DNA of 64,000 bases from Carnegiea gigantea (Eukaryota; Streptophyta; Magnoliopsida; Caryophyllales; Cactaceae), in NCBI GenBank assembly GCA_029747015.1, contig JAKOGI010000055.1, positions 1,464,987-1,528,986 on the forward strand. The letters are read 5' to 3'. Below are positions 55,201 to 64,000 of this stretch, piece after piece. The notes beneath the pieces were generated by a model. That model saw only the letters and a list, made by a program, of their open reading frames with translations. It searched no databases and was not told the origin of the DNA. Both the position numbers and the translations under genes were made by a program. The first letter of the stretch is position 1, and the number at the start of each line of letters is the position of its first letter.

Positions 55201-56812
55201 CATGCTAAATGGGTAAAGTATCTTCAGTCCTTCCATTTCACCATCCAACATAAGGCTGGGACTCTCAACAAAGGAGCCGATGCACTCTCTCGTAGGTACT
55301 TGTTATTCTCCACTTTGAGTACTAAAGTACTTGGTTTTGAGATTGTGAAAGACTTGTACTCCAAAGATGATGATTTCAAGGATATTTTTGAGAAGTGTTC
55401 TAAGCACCCCCATGGGTTGTTTCACTTAGAAGATGGGTTCCTATTTAAAGGCTCACGCCTTTGCATTCCTCAATGCGGATTTAGAGAGCTCCTTATCCAA
55501 GAGCTACATGGAGGAGCCCTAGTCGACCATTTCGGTGTAGAGAAGACAAGAGCAATGTTGAAGGGACACTACTATTGGCCAAAGCTGTCAAGAGATGTAG
55601 AGCATTTCATCAAAAGATGTTCTACTTGTCAAATGGCTAAGAGCCATGTGTTGCCCCAAGGCTTGTACTCCCCTCTTCCTATTCCTCAAGCCCCTTGGGA
55701 AGATATTAGTTTGGACTTCATTACGGGTTTGCCTAGAACCCAAAGGAACAAGGATTCCATTATAGTAGTTGTGGACCGATTTTCCAAGATGGCGCATTTC
55801 ATCCCTTGCCACACTACTAATGATGCTACTCAAGTGGCTAACTTGTACTTCAAAGAAATTGTGAGACTACATGGCATTCCTAAGAGTATGGTATCCGATC
55901 GTGACCCTAAGTTCCTTAGTCACTTTTGGCTCACTTTGTGGCGTAAATTGGGTACTCAACTCAAGTTTAGCACAACATGTCATCCCCAAACCGATGGACA
56001 AACTGAAGTCACTAATAGGACTTTGGGTACTTTACTACGAGTCCTTGTGAAGAAGCATTTGAAGAATTGGGATGAGTTGTTGCCCCATGCCGAGTTTGCA
56101 TTCAATCGAGTGCCTAGCAAGTCCACCCAACTCTCTCCTTTTCAAGTTGCCTATGGCTATAATCCCAGGAGTCCGTTTGGATCTTATTCCTATTCCCACT
56201 CCTACAAAACTTAGTTGGGAAGCCGAGAAATGAGCCAAGGAAATTCAAGAACTTCATGCTCGCGTTCGTGACAACATAGCCAAGGCTAATGAGAGAGCCA
56301 TGCAAAGCGCCAACAAGCACCGGAAAGAGGTACATTTTCAGCCTGGAGACTTGGTTTGGATTCACCTGCGAAAGGAACGTTTTCCTTCTAAAAGAAAATC
56401 TAAGTTGATGCCTCGATCCGATGGGCCCTTTGAGATCCTTGAGAAGGTTGGGCCTAATGCTTACAAGGTTGATCTTCCCGGAGATTATGGAGTTTCAGCT
56501 ACATTCAATGTCTCCGACCTTAGCCCCTATTTTACTGATGAGCCCCTTCCTAGTTTGAGGGCAAACTTTCACTCACCTGGGGGGAATGATGGAGACTATC
56601 ATGAACGGCCCAAAGACCATCAAGCCCAGCCCAAGGAAGACCCAATCAAGCTTCAAGAAGTCAAAGACGTGGCAAAACTCTGTAGAAAAGTTTTATTCCT
56701 TCCGGAAGAATTAGTGCCCGATTCGTCCCTGCGGAAGGTAATTTCTGTGGCAACTTTTGGACAAGCTCAAGTAGACCCACAACTTGAGGGCCCATATGCT
56801 TTGGAAGCTTAA
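52280..56812 (+). pseudogene. G2 gag-pol, multiply broken
   Basis: The gag ATG is at 52280 with a one-base loss near 52291. The frame is then open from 52324 to a TGA at 53611-53613 (CGA in G1). Further stops in the same frame: TGA 54340-54342 in RT (shared with G1), TAA 54751-54753 (CAA in G1), TAG 55108-55110 (TGG in relatives). A one-base gain near 56173 and a TGA near 56230 precede the last open part, 56300-56812, which ends in the 3' LTR. Zinc knuckle CFRCQGMGHYASEC is intact; protease IIDGGS, RT YFDD, RNase H ECDAS and the integrase motifs are visible. Most stops are C-to-T or G-to-A. Not coding-competent. Confidence 0.92.
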
Positions 56813-57694
56813 GATTTCAGCTTTAAAATAAGCCCAAGTTTGTTTAATTTGGACGTCATTTGATTGGGCAAAATATCACTCAAAGGTACATTATTCTGAT
56901 CCAGTCCAGTCTGAGATAGGTGCATTGTTTGGGCCATAACTTTTAAACCGCTTATCCAAATTGAGCAAATGAGCCCATTCGGAAAATAGACTTCCAGGGC
57001 TTTCTAGCAAGCCCAAGAACGCGTGTTTTGGCTGAGTATTCTGGAAGATATACTCTGTTGAAGTTGAGGCAGCTGCAAGGATTAATTCTGGGAAAGTGAA
57101 GAGTCTTCGGTTACATGTGTTTGTGTGGCTAATATTGTGCACGTTTTGGAGGCTTCTAGATGGAGATAATCAGCTGATAGAAATCCTAGAATATTCCTTG
57201 TAACCTCCCCCACCCCTTTTATGATGAGTCTTTTCATTTTACTTAGTCTTTTCATTGGCTAGTTTTAATTGTTAGGAGTTGTTGAGTCTTTTGGTTGTCT
57301 TTTGCTGAGCTTATAAAAGAGGAGGGGCGTGTGATGCTTGTCATTCAGATTGTATGAGATTTCCAAAAGCAATACAAGTACTTTGAGTGTGTTTCTCAAA
57401 AGTGCATCTAAAATTCCTAGTTCTATATCTTGAATTGTGGCAAATTCAAGTGGTGTTCTAGGTTCTCTATCTTCTCCATTGGAGTGATTCCTCGGTTAAG
57501 ACAAGAGAATTAGCCCCAGATCAAGTCATTGAGTGGCTCCGTGAAGGATTATCTCAATTACAAGGTCTTGTTCTATCCTTTTCTTGTGTGGTGAAGATCT
57601 TCTTCCATCTCATCCATCTTTCATTTCTCTTTTCACTTTGGTTTGTTTTGAGTTTGAGTTTGATTTGGATCACTTTCCACGCACACATACATCA
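56587..57694 (+). repeat. G2 3' LTR
   Basis: 1108 bp, preceded by purine tract ggggggaa (56579-56586) and followed by TSD TATGA. TATA box 57312-57319. Confidence 0.95.
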
Positions 57695-57699
57695 TATGA

Positions 57700-58033
57700 G
57701 CTTGCAACAAGCTCATATCATGAGGCAAGATAATGCCATTCCAGCTGTACAACAAAGTGTGAGGCAAATTATTAGGCGACTTGAGCAAATGACCACGCAA
57801 TTCATGGCCCTCTGAGAAGGCTAAAGAGCTCAAGAGCCAAGTGATCATGGAGATGAACATGGCTTCTCTAGTGACTCAAGTTTGGGAAGCAATCCAAGAA
57901 GAGGAGGTAAGAGACCTCCTACGGACGAGTATAAAGGAATCAAAGTAGAACCCCTGGAGTTTAATGGCAACTTGAACCCAGATGACTACCTTAAATGGGT
58001 TCAAGCCTTGGACCGAATCTTTGAGTCCAAGGG
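57700..58033 (+). pseudogene. Family H gag, 3' fragment
   Basis: Continues after G2: SLQQAHIMRQDNAIPAVQQS, several stops, then a readable stretch with FNGNLNPDDYLKWVQALDRIF, a Ty3/gypsy gag core. Ends at aaggg (58029-58033), where the A3 LTR starts. The rest of H is outside or lost, so whether H had pol is unknown. Confidence 0.75.
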
Positions 58034-59579
58034 TGATGGAGGTCCATCCTCAAGGTCTAATAATGTTTCATTGATCCAAAATAATCAAGAAATCAACTCC
58101 AAAGTCACGGCCATGAGTCACTTGATGGAAAACACACAAGGTGATGCACCCAGGTTCTCATCCAGATTTTTACCCGGTTTTTGTTATCTTATTACATCGG
58201 CCTAAGGCATATTTTGGTGCCTGTTTTTTGGATGATTATCAAGCTCAGGATGTTAGCTTTTAAGTCCAATTGGTTTCATGTCATTTGGAATTCAATTGGT
58301 TACTTAAAACAGTTCATCTCTTGAACCTGTCCGAATTGCACTGCAAAATGCACGGTTTTCGTTTTCTGGTTTGTTCATGGGGCAAATGACGTCCAAATGC
58401 TACGCTTCCAATTGGAGGGCAAACTAGACATCTTGAGGTTTCCAACCATGTAAGAAACGGAGCAATTAGTCATCATTTGAGGTGTCAAGCATGCGTTGCA
58501 AGTTGAGGCAGAAACCGGCTGACTGACACCCGGTTACTTAGCCTAGTAGTTTTCCTCCTTCAAGGGGTTTGCTTAAGGTGGAAGACTGCCAACTAGGTCA
58601 TTTTGAGCTGCTTGATGAAACACCACTCAGCTACTTGTGAGAGAGACACGTGGAGCAAGTGAAACACCACCATTTTGCAAGCTCTCATTTGACCACTCAA
58701 GCATGACATGGCACACATGCATTTTTCAGTCCTTTTGAGGTGGCTAGCCGTGCACTCTTGCCTTCCTAGCTGGGAAATTGAGTCATTTAAGTTCCTTAGT
58801 GCAAAGGAAAAGGCTTAGGAAGATAAATCAAGTGCTTTGTAATATAAACTTTCAGCTTTGGTTTGTATTAGATTAAACCGTGTGCTAGGTATTGATTAGC
58901 AAGCTTAATGACTTTCCTCCCCAGGAAGGAAAGCTCATTCGTGTACTCTCAAGGCCATATAAAAGCCTTGTATGTTCATTTGAAGAAATAGAGTTGATAA
59001 TTCAGTTGAGAGTAAAGACCTTGTGTCTTATGATTTCTTAAACACTTAGCTTGCTTATCCTTAATTGTGGCCGATTAAGGTGGTGACCAAGTGAGTCTTG
59101 ATCTTTGATTAGGTGGTGTATCTTATCCTAATCCAAGATTAAGGGCCCTAAGCTAAGTGATTAGTGGTGTATCTTGTCTAATCATCTAGCTTAGAACTAT
59201 CCAAAATTCATTAAACACACTTGAAGTTCTTAAGCTAGCTCTTGGTTTCTCTCCTCTCAAACCATGAGCTCCCTCTTGATCTTCATAGTGTTTTGAATCC
59301 TCCTTTTTTCTTTCCTCACATCCTTTACTCCTTTGATTACTCATTTCCACACAAAATCTAGACCATGACAGAGCAATTTGCATCAAACTTCCATTAATCT
59401 TCAAAGCTACCTCAAACCGTGAAGAAGGAACTTCCTAGGCGAGCTAGGCAGCAAGTTGGCGCGGTCCCCCCGTGCCTTCAAGCACGACCGTGCCTCCCCT
59501 GGCCGTGAGTGTTTGTTTGTTTTCTAGTATCCCTTGACGTGAGAACTTGGGTTGCTTCTTTCCCTTGAGACTTACATCA
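58034..59579 (+). repeat. A3 5' LTR
   Basis: 1546 bp, TGATGGAGG to TTACATCA. TATAAAAG at 58958-58965; stem-loops about 59060-59195; palindromic cluster 59459-59508. It appears closer to the solo A LTR than to the array LTRs in the downstream half. Confidence 0.92.
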
Positions 59580-59583
59580 ATTT

Positions 59584-59595
59584 TGGTATCAGAGC
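59584..59595 (+). other. A3 primer-binding site
   Basis: TGGTATCAGAGC, four bases after the LTR. Confidence 0.92.
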
Positions 59596-59693
59596 AAGTT
59601 CAGATCCTTGCTTGAACCCCACGCCATTCCCAGCTTAGCTCTGAAATAATTTCAAACACAGTCAAGCATAAACCGTTCCTTCCTGCGATCACA

Positions 59694-60107
59694 ATGAGTG
59701 CTAGCATGTCTATGGAAGAAAGACTTGAGGTTCTTTCCAAGCAAATGCAAGAACTAAGTGTGAATAATCAAGAACTTAAGGCTCGAAATGAGTACTTGAG
59801 GAAACAGCGTGGAAACCACATGAAACAAAAGCAGAAACTTCAAGAATCACCAAGCATTCAGATTGGAACAGATTATGGCTATGAAGAGGAAGCTAGAAAT
59901 GCGTTATCTGAAGAAGAAGTGCCGTTTGAAAGAATACAAAGAAGAGCACGGCCTACTTTCAACTCTAATGAGATCAAGGTTGACATTCCTGAGTTCGAGG
60001 GTAAGTTAGATCCTGATGAGTTCATTGAATGGTTACACACAGTGGAACATATCTTTGAGTTCAAGGAGATTCCAGAGGAGAAGAAAGTCAAAATAGTTGC
60101 TCTTAGA
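59694..60107 (+). pseudogene. A3 gag, truncated by B3
   Basis: ATG at 59694 (MSASMSMEERLEVLSKQMQE). About 138 codons open and very similar to the intact A gag through EFEGKLDPDEFIEWL and KKVKIVALR, then cut by the B3 LTR. The coiled-coil-like N-terminus is kept. Broken by insertion, not by point mutation. Confidence 0.88.
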
Positions 60108-61294
60108 TGATGCATATTCCCATATGCATCATTTTTATTTTTATTTTTATTTAAGGTCAACTTCCAAGAAGAAAAGTGTCAAACAAGAGCGTGCATGGGA
60201 ACTCTCATATTTTCTCTTATTATGTGAGTTCAAGGACTTTAGACACCATGAAGAAGTCAAAGAAGTTGCAAAACTTTGCCGGAAATTGGCGTTCATGCCC
60301 GAAGACGTAATGCCGCCTTCATCCCGAATTTTCCCGCTTTTTGTGTGCACTTTTGGCCTACCTAAAGTGGTCCCAAAACTTGAGGCTCCACATGGTTTTG
60401 AAGTTTAAGATTTCAGCTTTCAAATAAGCCCAAGTTTGTTTAATTTGGACGTCATTTGATTGGGCAAAATATCACTCAAAGATACGTTATGCTGATCCAG
60501 TCCAGTCTGAGATAGGTGCATTGTTTGGGCCATAACTTTCAAACCGCTTATCCAAATTGAGCAAATGAGCCCATTCTGGAAAATAGACTTCCAGGGCTTT
60601 CTAACAAGCCCAAGAACGCGTGATTTGGCCGAGTATTCTGGAAGTTATGCTCTGTTGAAGTTGAGGCAGTTGCAAGGATTAATGCTGGGAATATGAAGAG
60701 TCTTCGGTTACATATACTTGTGTGGCTGATATTGTGCACGTTTTAGATGCTTCTAGATTGATGTAATCAGCTGCAAAAATCCTAGAATATTCCTTGTAAC
60801 CTCCCCCACCCCTTTTATGATGAGTCTTTTCATTTTTCTTAGACTTTTCATTAGCTAGTTTTAATTGTTAGGAGTTATTTGAGTCCTTTGATTGTCTTTT
60901 GCTGAGTCTATAAAAAGGGGAGGGGCGTGTGAAGCTATTCATTCAGCATTGTAAGAAATTTCCAAAGCAATACAAGTACTTTGAGTGTGTTTCTCAAAAG
61001 TGCAACTAAATTCCTAGTTCTATATCTTGAATTGTGGCAAATTCAAGTGGTGTTCTAGGTTCTCTTCCTTTTCCAATTGGAGTGATTCCTTGGTTAAGAC
61101 AAGAGAATTAGCCCAAGGTCAAGTCATTGAGTGGCTCCGTGAAGGATTATCTCAATTACAAGATCTTGTTCTATCCCTTTTTCTTGTGTAGTGAAGTGCT
61201 TCATCCATCTCATCCATCTTTCATTTCTCTTCCCAACTTGGCTTATTTTGAGTTGGAGTTTGATTTGGTTCACTTGCCACCCACATATACATCA
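60108..61294 (+). repeat. B3 5' LTR
   Basis: 1187 bp. Starts with a decayed palindrome (TGATGCATATTCCCATATGCATCA) followed by TTTTTA repeats, ends ATATACATCA. TATAAAAAG at 60909-60917. Strong similarity to the G LTR through much of its length. Its early part encodes a tail (EVKEVAKLCRK) like that encoded by the G LTR. Confidence 0.92.
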
Positions 61295-61296
61295 AT

Positions 61297-61308
61297 TGGT
61301 ATCAGAGC
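61297..61308 (+). other. B3 primer-binding site
   Basis: TGGTATCAGAGC, two bases after the LTR. Confidence 0.92.
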
Positions 61309-61420
61309 CAAGGTTCTTAAGTGACCCACTTCACACCCAAATACATCCCAAAAAGCCAAAACACAAAAACAAAAAGAGGCACAAACCGGCAATCCGAGTC
61401 TCGAAGACCAGAGAAGCAGC

Positions 61421-61590
61421 ACGTGCCACCATACACGACCGTGCCATATCATTTTTCCAGAAATCTTCAAGTCGAGACGGAGCACGGGTGCCCCGTGCCA
61501 CCAAGCACGACCGTGCCACGGTAAGTTTCTGCATTTCTTCAAGTCGAAGCATAGCACGGCCTGCCCGTGCCCCCTTGCACGACCGTGCCA
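61421..61590 (+). repeat. Tandem CACGG palindrome repeat in B3 leader
   Basis: Same three-copy arrangement as in the B dimer, forward strand, slightly shortened in the first copy. Confidence 0.78.
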
Positions 61591-61652
61591 CCTTTGCCAC
61601 AGCCAACTTTCGTTTCAAATCAATCCACGAAGAACCCTAGACCTCATCCTTT

Positions 61653-62926
61653 ATGTCGTCTTCAAAGAACTTGGAGAAAGAACTAGCTCTTATTGATATT
61701 GGATATGCTTGCTTTGCAATTCCAAAATTTCATGGCGAAAAGGAAGAGTTCGCAGGTTGGTTATCTAAGGTGGAACGAGTTTTTGCTTGTTGTATCCTTA
61801 GTGACCAAGAGAAGTTCGAAGTGGTTATTTCAAGATTGAGAGGATGTGCACTTCAGTGGTGGAATAAATACAAGTTTGAGCGAAAAAAGAAAGGAAAAGA
61901 AAAGGTGAGAACTTGGAAGAAATTGAGTAGTAAGTTGAAGGGTCCTTTTACCCATCCACTTACATGCCCATGAAAGAAAGTATCTCCGTTAAGCTCACGG
62001 GTTCATTCCCTTCCACCCCACAAAAAGAACCAACCCCACAAATGATCTTTCCCCCACAACCTAGGAGGTGTCTCAAGTGCCAAGGGCTTGGACACTTATC
62101 CACGGATTGCCCAAATAACGAGGTCATTACCTTGGAAGAAAGGAAAGCCGTGAAAGAAGAGAACGATCAGGAGGAAAGCCTTGAAGAAGAAATTGAACTC
62201 AAGGTTGAAAAAGAAGAAATACTTCCCTTAGAGAAGGTTTCTCAAAAGCCAAATAAAGATGAAGAGATCCTTGGAGAAAAAGCTTCAAGCCTAGTTGACC
62301 TACCTCTTGTTTTTGGTGACTGTGGTGATGAAGAGACCTTTGAACTTGAGGCCCAAAGATCCGAGTTGAAGCAAGAAGAGATTGTGCAAGAAATTGAGCA
62401 ATCCTTCACCCAAGAAGGGTGCCAAGAAGATAATGAGGTGAATTTGAGCATAACCCCAAGAATTGAAGAGCATGTAGTTAAAGACCTTGAAGTGATGAAG
62501 CCATGTAGGGTTGCTGAAGAGTTTGAACAACTCTTGATTCAAGAAGTACGCCCTACCGAACTCCAAGCACCCGAGTTGGAGCATGTGGGGTTATTGAGAA
62601 GTTGACAACTCTTGGACCCAAGAATAATCACCTTAACCCCCATTCACCTTCCCAACCCACCAAGTCCACAAAGTGACGGCAAGCTTAACCCTCATTCATC
62701 TCCCAAACCCTTGCCCCCAAAGAAGATTTCTCACTTCTGCCTCTTATCCTCACCAGGTATGACCCGTTTTAATTATCATCTCCCCTCACCCTCTTCTATA
62801 TCTCCTCTAGATTGATGCCGGCTGTGACCTCCTTCCCCAAAAGCTCCCATATTGTGAGCGTGACCCCTTTCTTGAGAACTTGCTAGCCCATTGAGTTTGA
62901 GGACAAACTCAACCACCCAGGGAGTA
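61653..62926 (+). pseudogene. B3 gag-like region, frameshifted
   Basis: Starts MSSSKNLEKELALID. Open for 106 codons, then a one-base loss near 61945; the rest continues in another frame from 61964 with the zinc knuckle CLKCQGLGHLSTDC and glutamate-rich region, to a stop at 62605 after further frame loss near 62590. Beyond this the proline-rich part is scrambled up to the purine-rich run cccagggagta. A decayed version of the 507-aa protein of the B dimer; no enzymes. Confidence 0.88.
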
Positions 62927-64000
62927 TGATCATTTCCCATTAGAAATAATAATAAAACTTTACTTTTTAATTTTTATTTAAGGTCAACTTCCAAGAAGAA
63001 AAGTGTCAAACAAGAGCGTGCATGGGAACTCTCATATTTTCTCTTATTATGTGATTTCAAGGACTTTAGACACCATGAAGATCAAAGAAGTCAAAACTTT
63101 GCCGGAAATTGGCCGTTCATGCCCGGCAGACGTATCCGCCTTCATCCCGAATTTTCCCGCTTTGTGTGTGCACATTTTTCTTTTTGGCCTACCTAAGGGT
63201 CCCAAACTTTGAGGCTCTACATGGTTTTTGAAGTTAAGATTTAAGCTTTCAAATAAGCCCAAGTTTGTTTAATTTGGACGTCATTTGATTGGGCAAAATA
63301 TCACTCAAAGATACGTTATGCTGATCCAGTCCAGTCTGAGATAGGTGCATTGTTTGGGCCATAACTTCCAAACCGCTTATCCAAATTGAGCAAATGAGCC
63401 CATTCTGGAAAATAGACTTCCAGGGCTTTCTAACAAGCCCAAGAACGCGTGATTTGGCCGAGTATTCTTGAAGTTATGCTCTGTTGAAGTTGAGGCAGTT
63501 GCAAGGATTAATGCTGGGAATATGAAGAGTCTTCGGGTACATATACTTGTGTGGCTGATATTGTGCACGTTTTAGATGCTTCTAGATTGATGTAATCAGC
63601 TGCAAAAATCCTAGAATATTCCTTGTAACCTCCCCCACCCCTTTTATGATCAGTCTTTTCATTTTTCTTAGACTTTTCATTAGCTAGTTTTAATTGTTAG
63701 GAGTTATTTGAGTCCTTTGATTGTCTTTTGCTGAGTCTATAAAAAGGGGAGGGGCGTGTGAAGCTATTCATTCATCATTGTAAGAAATTTCCAAAGCAAT
63801 ACAAGTACTTTGAGTGTGTTTCTCAAAAGTGCAACTAAATTCCTATTTCTATATCTTGAATTGTGGCAAATTCAAGTGGTGTTCTAGGTTCTCTTCCTTT
63901 TCCAATTGGAGTGATTCCTTGGTTAAGACAAGAGAATTAGCCCAAGGTCAAGTCATTGAGTGGTTCCGTGAAGGATTATCTCAATTACAAGATCTTGTTC
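62927..64000 (+). repeat. B3 3' LTR, truncated by window end
   Basis: 1074 bp visible. The first ~60 bases (TGATCATTTCCC, then AT-rich) differ strongly from the 5' LTR start. From the common TTTTTATTTAAGG onward the two LTRs align closely. Confidence 0.88.

Larger units (their letters stand above)
50912..57694 (+). mobile_element. Family G complete Ty3/gypsy element G2
   Basis: A 6783-bp element with LTRs of 1109 and 1108 bp and TSD TATGA. By hand count the LTRs differ at about ten positions (about 1%). It is inserted in the H gag region. Same structure as G1 in the other orientation. Confidence 0.96.
58034..60107 (+). mobile_element. Family A element A3 (5' LTR, leader and gag start)
   Basis: Full 5' LTR, primer-binding site and gag start, interrupted by B3 at 60108. 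The remaining internal region and 3' LTR would be right of the window, so the TSD (aaggg expected) cannot be checked. Confidence 0.88.
60108..64000 (+). mobile_element. Family B element B3, 3' end outside window
   Basis: 5' LTR, leader, gag-like region and most of a 3' LTR, inserted in A3 gag after ttaga. Divergent from the B dimer. Right boundary and TSD lie beyond the window. Confidence 0.9.

Noticed and set aside
58034..60107. A3 as a continuation of the H element
   Set aside because: The LTR edge TGATGGAGG, A-type primer-binding site and A gag show a separate element inserted in H.

Overview
This window is plant (angiosperm) nuclear DNA made almost entirely of LTR retrotransposons of the Ty3/gypsy superfamily. 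The evidence is the domain order gag, protease, reverse transcriptase (RT), RNase H, integrase (IN); primer-binding sites matching initiator-methionine tRNA (TGGTATCAGAGC); polypurine tracts; and 5-bp target-site duplications (TSDs). I see no host gene, tRNA, rRNA or CRISPR array. I label the families A to H; the labels are mine and no database was consulted.

Layout. 1-11547: a head-to-tail A array (internal, LTR, internal, LTR) whose second unit holds the only uninterrupted gag-pol frame in the window (1526 aa). 11548-35265: a head-to-tail array of at least five internal regions of gag-only family F sharing single LTRs, period about 2.1-2.3 kb. It is interrupted by a complete reverse-strand G element (13863-20642) and by a reverse-strand B dimer with three LTRs and two internal regions (26794-33556, TSD TAAAC). 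35266-58033: an H element, itself split by a C element (35288-49407, TSD CTACA) and a G element (50912-57694, TSD TATGA). C carries three further insertions: a solo A LTR (TSD ATTAG) in its 5' LTR, a complete young E element (TSD CAAGA) in its internal region, and a solo D LTR (TSD CAATC) in its 3' LTR. 58034-64000: a third A element broken in gag by a third B element that runs off the window.

How the parts work together. A, E and G encode, or once encoded, a full gag-pol. B, C and F carry only a related gag-like frame and would need enzymes supplied in trans. B shares long stretches of LTR with G, so G is its likely driver. Nearly every G and E reading frame is broken. The G breaks are mainly C-to-T or G-to-A nonsense changes, as expected of methylated, silenced DNA, and one RT stop is shared by both G copies.

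Most worth following up are two sequence modules shared across otherwise different families. One is a set of stem-loops in the 3' part of the LTR, with a near-constant loop (TGGTGATATCTTAT type) on arms that differ between families yet stay self-complementary. The other is a cluster of CACGG/CCGTG palindromes at the LTR end or just after the primer-binding site. Both would lie in the 5' leader of the element RNA. The repeated LTR-sharing head-to-tail arrays (A, B, F) are the third notable feature.
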